From the NCBI GenBank assembly GCA_964371695.1, contig CAYJOG010000180.1:1-6365 (forward strand): a DNA stretch of 6,365 bases, written 5' to 3'. Of the stretch, positions 1 through 6,365 are shown one piece after another. The first letter of the stretch is position 1, and every line of letters begins with the position of its first letter. The notes under the pieces were generated by a model. It did not search any database, was not told the DNA's origin, and worked only from the letters and a program-made list of their open reading frames with translations. A program made the position numbers and the translations under genes. The stretch is from CAYJOG01 sp964371695 [NCBI: uncultured bacterium] (lineage in GTDB: Bacteria; CAYJOG01).

Positions 1-35
1 CCCCCCAGTGGGGGGTTTGGGGGGCAAAGCCCCCC
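1..35. repeat. Two adjacent GC-only hairpins upstream of fumarase
   Basis: Six C (1-6) and six G (10-15) form one stem around AGT. After TTT, a second stem pairs 19-25 with 29-35 around AAA. The four homopolymer runs can also pair in other combinations. No T tract follows on the + strand, so it is not a standard terminator for an upstream gene. It looks like an intergenic low-complexity repeat, and the left edge of the window may cut it. Confidence 0.55.
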
Positions 36-87
36 ATTAACAATTCCCAAAAACCACTTCCCCAAAAACGTTCCTGGGAGACCGGGG

Positions 88-99
88 TAAACTCCCTCC
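88..99 (+). promoter_or_regulatory. Putative -10 box for a leaderless fumarase mRNA
   Basis: TAAACT (88-93) lies exactly six bases before the ATG at 100. This is the position expected of a -10 box when transcription starts at or next to the start codon. No Shine-Dalgarno sequence is present at normal spacing; the nearest purine run, GGGAG at 76-80, is too far away. No clear -35 is visible. The same TAAACT-N6-ATG arrangement precedes the small gene at 4066. The promoter role is inferred. Confidence 0.4.
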
Positions 100-1017
100 A
101 TGAACGCCGATTTGCTGCAAGCCAGTCTGCTGGAGCTGATTCGCCGCACCAGCGCCGAACTGTCCCCCGACGTGATCGCCGCCCTGGCCCGCCAGCGCGA
201 GGTGGAGGAGTCCAGCACCAGCGCCCGTTTCGCCATGGACACCATCGCCGAGAACATCGTGATGGCGCGGGAAAAATCCGCGCCCATCTGTCAGGACACC
301 GGCAGCATCCTTTTTTATGTCAAACACCCGCTGGGCTTCAACCCCATGCTGTTCCGCGAAAAGGTGAACGCCGCCACGGTGCTGGCCACACAAAAGGGTT
401 ATCTGCGTCAAAACAGTGTGGACAGTCTCAGCGGCGTGAACGACGGCACCAACCTGGGGCCGGATTATCCGGTGATTTATTTCGACGCCTGGGAGAAACC
501 CCACGTCGAGGTGCGCCTGATGCTCAAGGGCGGCGGCTGCGAAAACGTGGGCGCGCAATATGCTTTGCCCCACACGGCGCTCAAGGCCGGGCGCGACCTG
601 GAGGGTGTGCGCCGGGTGGTGCTGGACGCCGTGTTTCAGGCCCAGGGCAAGGGTTGCGGGCCGGGGATTCTGGGGGTGTGCATTGGCGGCGACCGGGGCA
701 CGGGTTACAGCCACAGCAAAAAACAGTTTCTGCGCTGGCTGGATGACGCGAGTCCCAATCCCGAACTGGCGAAGCTGGAAGAAACCATTGTGGAGCAGGC
801 CAACAGCCTGGGCATCGGCCCCATGGGGTTTGGAGGAAAAACCACGCTGCTGGGCTGCAAAATCGGCGTACTCAACCGCCTGCCCGCCAGTTTTTATGTG
901 TCGGTGAGTTACATGTGTTGGGCATTCCGCCGCCAGGGCGTGGTGCTGGACGCCACGGGCGGCCTGGGGGACTGGCTTTACAGCGAAGAGAAAATGAAGG
1001 CGAGGGCCTCGGCATGA
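100..1017 (+). CDS. Fumarate hydratase class I, alpha subunit
   Basis: This 305-residue protein is the iron-sulfur-binding half of a two-subunit class I fumarase (TtdA/FumA N-terminal family). With the beta subunit it should interconvert fumarate and L-malate in the cytoplasm, using a [4Fe-4S] cluster. Visible motifs are ICQDTGS near residue 64, LKGGGCENVG in the middle, GKGCGPGILGVCIGG around 184-197, GPMGFGGKTT, and SYMCWAFRR near 273. C64, C186 and C273 are the likely cluster ligands. They sit in the conserved motifs, and the 87-residue gap between the last two fits TtdA as I recall it. C194 and C253 are additional cysteines. The start at 100 is favoured because the N-terminus matches the normal family start. 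Its stop overlaps the beta-subunit start. Tartrate dehydratase, a close relative, cannot be strictly excluded. No standard symbol is given because fumA/fumB normally name the fused E. coli enzymes. Confidence 0.93.
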   Translation: MNADLLQASLLELIRRTSAELSPDVIAALARQREVEESSTSARFAMDTIAENIVMAREKSAPICQDTGSILFYVKHPLGFNPMLFREKVNAATVLATQKGYLRQNSVDSLSGVNDGTNLGPDYPVIYFDAWEKPHVEVRLMLKGGGCENVGAQYALPHTALKAGRDLEGVRRVVLDAVFQAQGKGCGPGILGVCIGGDRGTGYSHSKKQFLRWLDDASPNPELAKLEETIVEQANSLGIGPMGFGGKTTLLGCKIGVLNRLPASFYVSVSYMCWAFRRQGVVLDATGGLGDWLYSEEKMKARASA

Positions 1018-1580
1018 AACTCACCACACCCCTCAGCGAGCAGGATGTGCGCGCACTCAAGCTCAACCAGACGGTTTCTCTCAGCGGCAAGGTGTTCACG
1101 GGCCGCGACGCCGTACACAAATATCTTTACGAGGGTCACCCCAGCCCGGTAGACCTGCGGGGACAGGTGATCTATCACTGCGGCCCCGTGGTGGTGGAGG
1201 AGGACGGCCGCTGGGTGGTGAAGGCCGCCGGCCCCACCACCAGCATCCGCGAGGAGCCCTATCAGTGGAAGCTCATCGAGACCCTGGGCCTGCGGGCCAT
1301 CATTGGCAAGGGCGGCATGGGCGAGAAAACCCGCGACGCCTGCAAGGCGTTCGGCTGTGTGTATCTGCACGCCGTGGGCGGCGCGGCCCAGGTGCTGGCC
1401 CAGACGGTAAAGCGGGTGGACGGTGTGTATCTGAAGGACGAGTTTGGCAGCCCGGAGGCCATCTGGGAGATGGTGGTGGAGGATTTCGCCGCTGTGGTGA
1501 CCATTGACGCCCACGGCAACAGCCTGCACGACGAAGTAGCCCGCCAGAGCGGTGAAAAGCTCAAAGCGCTGCTGGGTTAG
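1014..1580 (+). CDS. Fumarate hydratase class I, beta subunit
   Basis: This 188-residue protein matches the C-terminal/beta half of class I fumarases (TtdB family), which supplies substrate-binding residues and completes the active site at the interface with alpha. Motifs in order are GRDAVH (30-35), YHCGP (54-58), AAGPTTSIR (71-79), GKGGMG (98-103), HAVGGAAQ and DAHGNSLHDEV near the end. The reading frame stays open upstream to 915, but the start at 1014 is preferred. It gives a normal family N-terminus, overlaps the alpha stop as ATGA, and has a GAGGG ribosome site at 1002-1006. The overlap implies translational coupling and equal subunit supply. A small AGGCC/GGCCT hairpin (1579-1594) covers the stop codon but lacks a T tract, so no convincing terminator ends this operon here. 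Confidence 0.93.
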   Translation: MKLTTPLSEQDVRALKLNQTVSLSGKVFTGRDAVHKYLYEGHPSPVDLRGQVIYHCGPVVVEEDGRWVVKAAGPTTSIREEPYQWKLIETLGLRAIIGKGGMGEKTRDACKAFGCVYLHAVGGAAQVLAQTVKRVDGVYLKDEFGSPEAIWEMVVEDFAAVVTIDAHGNSLHDEVARQSGEKLKALLG

Positions 1581-1630
1581 GCCAAAAACGGCCTTAAACC
1601 AGCAACCCACTGGGCTGCGCCACCAAAAAC

Positions 1631-1647
1631 TTAGTCGCCAAGACTAA
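1631..1647. promoter_or_regulatory. Inverted repeat upstream of the groESL promoter
   Basis: TTAGTC (1631-1636) and GACTAA (1642-1647) form a perfect six-base inverted repeat around GCCAA, about 30 bases before the -35 box. It starts like the HrcA operator (CIRCE, TTAGCACTC-N9-GAGTGCTAA) but lacks its length and spacing, so it is not a CIRCE. It could be another regulator's site, or chance. Confidence 0.25.
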
Positions 1648-1678
1648 ACTTTTCGATAATTTTCATTTGTCAATCACC

Positions 1679-1706
1679 TTGACACTGTGCTTATCTCCCA
1701 TAGAAT
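1679..1706 (+). promoter_or_regulatory. groESL promoter: sigma70-type with heat-shock-like overlap
   Basis: TTGACA (1679-1684) matches the -35 consensus perfectly. TAGAAT (1701-1706) matches the -10 at five of six bases, with a 16-base spacer. Overlapping it, CCTTGAC (1677-1683) and CTCCCATAGA (1695-1704) resemble the CTTGAA and CCCCAT elements of sigma32-type heat-shock promoters, though imperfectly. Transcription would start near 1713, about 50 bases before groES. No CIRCE operator is seen, so HrcA control is unlikely here. The dual sigma reading is inference. Confidence 0.6.
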
Positions 1707-1722
1707 GCCCCCTCACATCGAG

Positions 1723-1737
1723 GGCACATGAAGTGCC
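1723..1737 (+). promoter_or_regulatory. Small hairpin in the groES 5' leader
   Basis: GGCAC (1723-1727) and GTGCC (1733-1737) form a perfect five-base-pair stem around ATGAA. It lies in the predicted leader, 10 bases before the GGAGG ribosome site. It does not cover the ribosome site, and no function can be assigned from sequence alone. Confidence 0.3.
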
Positions 1738-1762
1738 AAAATCAAATGGAGGTAAACTGTTT

Positions 1763-2065
1763 ATGAGTAAATCACCCAAACTGAAGCCATTGGGCGACCG
1801 GGTTCTCATCAAGCGCGTCGAAGAAACCGAAGAGCGCACCGCTGGGGGCATTCTGATCCCCGACAGCGCCAAGGAAAAACCCCAACAGGCCGCAGTCATT
1901 GCCGTTGGCCCCGGCAAACTGCTGGATGACGGCAAGCGCGGCACCATGGACGTGAAGGTGGGCGACAAGGTCATCATCAGCAAATGGGGTGGCACCGAGG
2001 TCAAGGTGGGCGGCGAAGAATACCTGCTCATCAACATGGACGACATTCTGGCCATCGCCGAATAA
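1763..2065 (+). CDS. groES: GroES co-chaperonin (Hsp10)
   Basis: This 100-residue co-chaperonin forms the heptameric lid that caps GroEL and triggers folding in the cytoplasm. The N-terminus carries the family motif [12 protein letters not shown] (7-18). The mobile loop lies around residues 20-34, with the GroEL-contacting hydrophobic triplet I30-L31-I32 inside TAGGILIP. Later landmarks are [12 protein letters not shown] and the C-terminal [16 protein letters not shown]. Length is normal. The open frame runs upstream to 1667, but the start at 1763 is clear: it follows GGAGG (1748-1752) at 10 bases, and the upstream part overlaps the promoter. groEL follows after 21 bases in the usual operon order. 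Confidence 0.97.
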   Translation: MSKSPKLKPLGDRVLIKRVEETEERTAGGILIPDSAKEKPQQAAVIAVGPGKLLDDGKRGTMDVKVGDKVIISKWGGTEVKVGGEEYLLINMDDILAIAE

Positions 2066-3724
<1,659 letters not shown>

Positions 3725-3750
3725 GCCACGCTCTATTTTTTGAAGCCAGA

Positions 3751-3776
3751 AAGCCCCGGTTTGCCGGGGCTTTTTT
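3751..3776 (+). terminator. Intrinsic terminator of groESL
   Basis: AAGCCCCGG (3751-3759) pairs perfectly with CCGGGGCTT (3764-3772) around a TTTG loop, and the stem runs into six T (3771-3776). This is a textbook rho-independent terminator just after groEL. Confidence 0.93.
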
Positions 3777-3810
3777 GTGTCATGCAGGTAGGGTGTTATT
3801 CCTCAGTCCC

Positions 3811-3974
3811 CGTCATTCCCGCAGAAGCGGGAATCCAGTTGAAACAAAAACAACACACCTTCTTCCGTTTTATTTTTCTGTTCTCTTTTAGTGGGGCGGG
3901 TGTCCCCGCCCGCCATGAAAAGAAAAAGGTTTGGGGCCATGCCTGACTGGATTCCCGCCTTCGCGGGAATGACG
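3811..3974. repeat. Composite inverted-repeat element A (MITE/REP-like)
   Basis: The ends are 29-base inverted repeats (3811-3839 and 3946-3974) that differ only in the four-base centre. Each end is itself a palindrome: ATTCCCGC (3815-3822, 3951-3958) pairs with GCGGGAAT (3827-3834, 3963-3970). The ATTCCC-N8..10-GGGAAT type resembles the Neisseria dRS3 repeat and similar repeats widespread in proteobacteria. Inside, GGGCGGG (3894-3900) pairs with CCCGCCC (3905-3911). That hairpin is flanked by TTTTTCTGTT (3873-3882) and AAAAGAAAAA (3918-3927), which pair with one mismatch. The 164-base unit encodes no credible protein; open frames across it are composition artefacts. It fills most of the 3725-4065 gap. 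Confidence 0.75.
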
Positions 3975-4053
3975 CCAACCAGTGGATTTTGAAAGGGTGG
4001 GGGGCATGGTCCCTACGAAGGCAAAAATCCATACACAAAAATACAAAACGCCT

Positions 4054-4065
4054 TAAACTCCCCCC
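4054..4065 (+). promoter_or_regulatory. Putative -10 box for a leaderless small-gene mRNA
   Basis: TAAACT (4054-4059) stands six bases before the ATG at 4066, with only C between. This matches the arrangement before the fumarase gene. There is no Shine-Dalgarno sequence upstream. No clear -35 is visible. The promoter role is inferred. Confidence 0.35.
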
Positions 4066-4275
4066 ATGTTGCTCGACGACGGCTTGAACCATTTGAGTCT
4101 GGTGGTGATGTATGCGGGCCTGCTGGGCTGGCTCACCTGCGGATTTCTGTTTGTCTACAAGGGTTTTGACCGCAAGGGGCGTTATTCTTCTAAAAAAGGT
4201 TTGCCCCTGATGGCGGCCACCTGTTTTTTCGTGGTGGTGTGGGTGGCGGGGCTGGTGTTTCTGGGAGTGGTTTAG
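4066..4275 (+). CDS. Small two-helix membrane protein, function unknown
   Basis: I do not recognise this 69-residue protein. Two hydrophobic segments are visible, about residues 10-31 and 46-69. The loop between them is strongly basic (K32, R36, K37, R39, K43, K44), so by the positive-inside rule the loop should be cytoplasmic with both ends outside. The N-terminus has an acidic pair (D4, D5), and each helix holds one cysteine (C25, C53). The protein ends inside the second helix. It is a single-gene unit between two repeat elements. Support for being real comes from the coherent membrane topology and the TAAACT-N6-ATG start it shares with fumarase. Against it are its short length and the lack of a ribosome site. 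Confidence 0.62.
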   Translation: MLLDDGLNHLSLVVMYAGLLGWLTCGFLFVYKGFDRKGRYSSKKGLPLMAATCFFVVVWVAGLVFLGVV

Positions 4276-4299
4276 CGCATTTTTGGGTGTCTGTGTAAT
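4271..4299 (+). promoter_or_regulatory. Weak candidate promoter for citramalate synthase
   Basis: TTTAGC (4271-4276) and TGTAAT (4294-4299), separated by 17 bases, make a possible sigma70 promoter with a good -10 and a poor -35. It overlaps the stop of the small membrane gene. If used, the leader would be about 210 bases and would contain the three-hairpin element at 4388-4476. No better candidate was seen between 4276 and 4516. Confidence 0.22.
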
Positions 4300-4387
4300 A
4301 GGTGTTGCGGCGAGGCCCCCGTCGTTGTACTGGTTTTTTTAAGGCATTGGGGGCGACGAAGGTGTCCATAGCCGCTAACCTTCCGGG

Positions 4388-4476
4388 AGTAGCGGCGGTG
4401 TCCCCACCGCCGAAAAAAGAAAAAACCCCCTTAATTTTTCTTTTGATCTGTGCGCGGTGCGGACACCGCGCCTACT
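4388..4476. repeat. Three-hairpin inverted-repeat element B before cimA
   Basis: The 16-base ends (4388-4403 and 4461-4476) are inverted repeats with two mismatches, running AGTAG...GGTGTCC and its complement. Three perfect stems lie in series: CGGCGGTG (4393-4400) with CACCGCCG (4405-4412); AAAAGAAAAA (4415-4424) with TTTTTCTTTT (4435-4444); GCGCGGTG (4452-4459) with CACCGCGC (4464-4471). No T tract follows the last stem, so it is not a normal terminator. It ends about 25 bases before the cimA ribosome site. It looks like a REP/BIME- or MITE-type element; I cannot name its family. Confidence 0.7.
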
Positions 4477-4516
4477 CGACGAACCTAAGAAAAACGCTTC
4501 AGGAAGGCGATTTTTG

Positions 4517-6118
4517 ATGAGCAAAACAATCGAGATTTATGACACCACCCTGCGAGACGGTGGCCAGGCCGAAGGCGTGAGTTATTCGGTGCTGGACAAA
4601 CTCCAGATCACCGAGCGGTTGTTCGGTTTTGGGGTGGAATTTGTGGAGGGCGGCTGGCCGGGCAGCAACCCCAAAGACAAGGAATATTTCGAGCGCGCCC
4701 GCGAAATTCCCCGCAAAAAAGGCCAGCGGGTGATGGCGTTCTCCATGACCAGCCGCGCCGGTGTGAAACCCGCCGAAGACCCCGGCCTGAAGGCCCTGCT
4801 CAAAAGCGGCGCCGACGGCCAGACCCTGGTGGGCAAAACGTGGGATTTTCATGTGCAGCACGCCCTGGGCATTTCGCTGCGCGAAAACCTGCGGATTGTG
4901 GAAGAGAGCATTGCGTATCTGAAAAAAAAGGGCGGTTTCGTCATTTTTGACGCCGAGCATTTTTTTGATGGCTTCACCCACAATCCCGAATACGCCATTT
5001 CGGTGCTGGAAGCCGCCGAGCGGGGCGGGGCGGACAGGCTGGTGCTGTGCGACACCAATGGCGGCTCCCTGCCCACGGTGCTGGAAGACGTGGTGACCCA
5101 GGTGATGGGGTGCGTCACCGTGCCCGTGGGCATTCACGCCCACAACGACGGCGACATGGCCACCGCCAACAGTCTGGCCGCCGTGGCGGCCGGGGCCACC
5201 CATGTGCAGGGCACCATCAACGGCCTGGGCGAGCGGTGCGGCAACGCCAACCTCTGCGCCATATTGCCCAATCTGGCGCTCAAGCTGCAACGGCGCGTGG
5301 CCTGTCACAACAATCTGAAAGACCTCACCGCCCTGTCGCGGTTTGTGGCCAATGTGACCAACCGCAGCGTGCCGCCGGGCATGGCTTTTGTGGGGCGCAG
5401 CGCCTTTGCCCACAAGGGGGGCATTCACGTGAGCGCGGTGCGCAAAAACGCCAAGACCTACGAGCATCTGGACCCGGCCCTGGTGGGCAACGAGCGGCGC
5501 ATTCTGGTGAGCGAGCTGTCGGGCAAGAGCAACATGCTGGCGGTGCTGGGAGAAGACCTGGGCGACCACACCCAGAAGGTGCTCGAAGAAGTCAAACGCC
5601 TGGAACACCTGGGTTACAGCTTTGAAGCCGCCGAGGCCAGCCTGAAACTGCTGATGCTGAGCGTGCAGGGGCGTTATGCCGCGCCGTTTGCCGTGGAGGC
5701 CTATAACGTCTACGGCAATTACCGGCCTTCACGGGGCAGGGAGAACGGCCACGCCGTGTTGAGCGAGGCCACTGTGCAGGTGCGTGTGGGCAAGGATCAC
5801 CTGCACACCGCCGCCGTGGGCGACGGCCCGGTGAATGCGCTGGACAACGCCCTGCGCAAGGCTATCGGCCATTTTTTTCCGTCTTTGCAGGCGGTGAAGC
5901 TGGTGGACTACAAGGTGCGCGTGCTGGACGCCACCAGCGGCACCGAGGCCAGTGTGCGGGTGCTGGTGGAAAGCACCGACGGCGAACACCGCTGGAGCAC
6001 CGTGGGGGTGAGCACCAACGTGGTGGAGGCGAGTTTCGAGGCGCTGCTGGATGCCCTGACCTATCACCTGTGGCGTAACCAAAAGGGTGGGGCGGCCAAA
6101 AAACCGGCCAGGAAATAG
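4517..6118 (+). CDS. cimA: Citramalate synthase
   Basis: This 533-residue enzyme of the isopropylmalate/homocitrate synthase family should condense pyruvate with acetyl-CoA to (R)-citramalate, the first step of the threonine-independent isoleucine route. The N-terminal TIM barrel opens with IYDTTLRDGGQAEG; R13 and D14 are the catalytic/metal positions. FDAEHFFDGF is typical of CimA. HAHND (207-211) supplies metal ligands H207 and H209, and GERCGNAN contains N243. FAHKGGIHVSA follows, with H299. The C-terminal regulatory (LeuA dimerisation) domain spans about 395-520 and includes GDGPVNALDNALRKA (435-449), so feedback control by isoleucine is expected from the family. Length fits the roughly 530-residue CimA type. 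The frame is open from 4457, but the start at 4517 follows AGGAAGG (4501-4507) at nine bases and gives the normal N-terminus. An isopropylmalate synthase role is less likely but not excluded. Confidence 0.93.
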   Translation: MSKTIEIYDTTLRDGGQAEGVSYSVLDKLQITERLFGFGVEFVEGGWPGSNPKDKEYFERAREIPRKKGQRVMAFSMTSRAGVKPAEDPGLKALLKSGADGQTLVGKTWDFHVQHALGISLRENLRIVEESIAYLKKKGGFVIFDAEHFFDGFTHNPEYAISVLEAAERGGADRLVLCDTNGGSLPTVLEDVVTQVMGCVTVPVGIHAHNDGDMATANSLAAVAAGATHVQGTINGLGERCGNANLCAILPNLALKLQRRVACHNNLKDLTALSRFVANVTNRSVPPGMAFVGRSAFAHKGGIHVSAVRKNAKTYEHLDPALVGNERRILVSELSGKSNMLAVLGEDLGDHTQKVLEEVKRLEHLGYSFEAAEASLKLLMLSVQGRYAAPFAVEAYNVYGNYRPSRGRENGHAVLSEATVQVRVGKDHLHTAAVGDGPVNALDNALRKAIGHFFPSLQAVKLVDYKVRVLDATSGTEASVRVLVESTDGEHRWSTVGVSTNVVEASFEALLDALTYHLWRNQKGGAAKKPARK

Positions 6119-6153
6119 GCTGGAAGTTGGAAAAAGAAAAAACCGACATCGTT

Positions 6154-6194
6154 CCCTCTCCCCTCTGGGGAGAGGGTGGTCCGTAGGACCGGGT
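6154..6194. repeat. Repeat family C, copy 1
   Basis: CCCTCTCCCC (6154-6163) pairs perfectly with GGGGAGAGGG (6167-6176). A second stem, GGTCC/GGACC (6178-6182 and 6186-6190), follows, then GGGT. The reverse complement of 6321-6365 has the same order of parts, so these are two inverted copies of one family. No T tract follows, so it is not a standard terminator for cimA despite its position 36 bases after the stop. Confidence 0.7.
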
Positions 6195-6220
6195 AATGGG
6201 CGCGGGAGGTCTTTTGGGGA

Positions 6221-6273
6221 AGCGGCAGCATATTGATGCTGCCGGGTGCGCCCAGCGGCACGACAGTGCCGGG
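6221..6273. repeat. Tandem pair of related hairpins
   Basis: CGGCAGCAT (6223-6231) pairs perfectly with ATGCTGCCG (6236-6244). CGGCAC (6256-6261) then pairs with GTGCCG (6266-6271). Both units begin AGCGGCA and end TGCCGGG, so they look like a diverged duplication. They lie between the two inverted copies of repeat C. No T tract or coding sequence is present. Confidence 0.5.
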
Positions 6274-6277
6274 CAAA

Positions 6278-6310
6278 CAAAAAAACCAGAAAAGATTTTG
6301 GTTTTTTGTC
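6278..6310. terminator. A/T-rich hairpin, possible weak terminator after cimA
   Basis: ACAAAAAAACC (6278-6288 region) pairs with GGTTTTTTGT (6300-6309), with one bulged A. Because the arms are A- and T-rich, the stem carries a T run on either strand and could terminate weakly in both directions. The stem is GC-poor, and the site is about 160 bases after the cimA stop. Confidence 0.3.
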
Positions 6311-6320
6311 TTTGAATAAA

Positions 6321-6365
6321 CCCCTCACCCGGCGCTCCGCGCCACCCTCTCCCCGTAAAGGGGAG
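6321..6365. repeat. Repeat family C, copy 2 (inverted, cut by window end)
   Basis: Read on the minus strand this matches copy 1: CTCCCC, then the 13 bases GGGGAGAGGGTGG (complement of 6342-6354), a five-base stem (6331-6335 with 6339-6343), and GGGT. The stem is GGCGC/GCGCC here but GGTCC/GGACC in copy 1, so pairing is kept while bases change. The outer arm continues beyond base 6365. Confidence 0.65.

Noticed and set aside
37-714. Antisense open frame opposite fumarase alpha
   Set aside because: It is opposite a well-supported gene, and its His/Gly/Ala-rich composition fits a shadow.
1600-1618. Hairpin CAGC...CTG as a terminator for the fumarase operon
   Set aside because: The stem is short and interrupted by a bulge, and no T tract follows.
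1631-1647. CIRCE (HrcA) operator
   Set aside because: Only the first four bases agree. The arms are six rather than nine bases and the spacer is five rather than nine; CIRCE is normally very well conserved.
3811-3974. A two-repeat CRISPR array
   Set aside because: The repeats are inverted relative to each other and individually palindromic, with only one interval between them and no cas genes. This is an inverted-repeat element.
3740-4092. Open frames on both strands across 3740-4092
   Set aside because: They run through the groEL terminator and the palindromic element A. Their products are translations of repeat sequence.
4302-4517. Open frame of 71 residues before cimA
   Set aside because: It crosses element B, has no ribosome site and low-complexity content, and its frame simply ends at the cimA start.
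4499-5608. Antisense open frame (369 residues) opposite cimA
   Set aside because: It is a shadow of the cimA codon pattern, with biased composition and no recognisable motif.

Overview
The window reads as a chromosomal housekeeping segment from a moderately GC-rich bacterium, probably Gram-negative in type. All supported genes lie on the + strand. The phylum cannot be fixed from this sequence alone. The combination of a two-subunit class I (iron-sulfur) fumarase, a groESL operon, a citramalate synthase and hairpin-forming intergenic repeats would suit Deltaproteobacteria-like or other non-enteric lineages, but that is inference.

Layout: bases 1-35 hold two GC-only hairpins. Bases 100-1580 encode the alpha and beta subunits of fumarate hydratase, joined by an ATGA start/stop overlap. 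Bases 1581-1762 carry a good sigma70-type promoter with a heat-shock-like overlap and two small inverted repeats. Bases 1763-3724 are groES-groEL, closed by a strong intrinsic terminator (3751-3776). Bases 3777-4065 contain no gene and are mostly a composite inverted-repeat element (3811-3974). Bases 4066-4275 encode an unrecognised 69-residue protein with two membrane segments. Bases 4276-4516 hold no gene but contain a three-hairpin element (4388-4476) ending about 25 bases before the ribosome binding site of citramalate synthase (4517-6118). Bases 6119-6365 hold no gene. They carry two inverted copies of another repeat family, a pair of tandem hairpins, and an A/T-rich hairpin that may act as a weak terminator.

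The genes do not form one pathway. Fumarase serves the TCA cycle (oxidative or reductive). GroES/GroEL is the folding chamber. Citramalate synthase starts the threonine-independent route to 2-oxobutyrate and isoleucine from pyruvate and acetyl-CoA. Each unit appears to be transcribed separately.

I found no convincing new multi-gene system. The most interesting material is intergenic: three repeat elements that share modules or show compensatory base changes, and an identical TAAACT-N6-ATG start arrangement in front of two genes without Shine-Dalgarno sites, which suggests leaderless transcripts.
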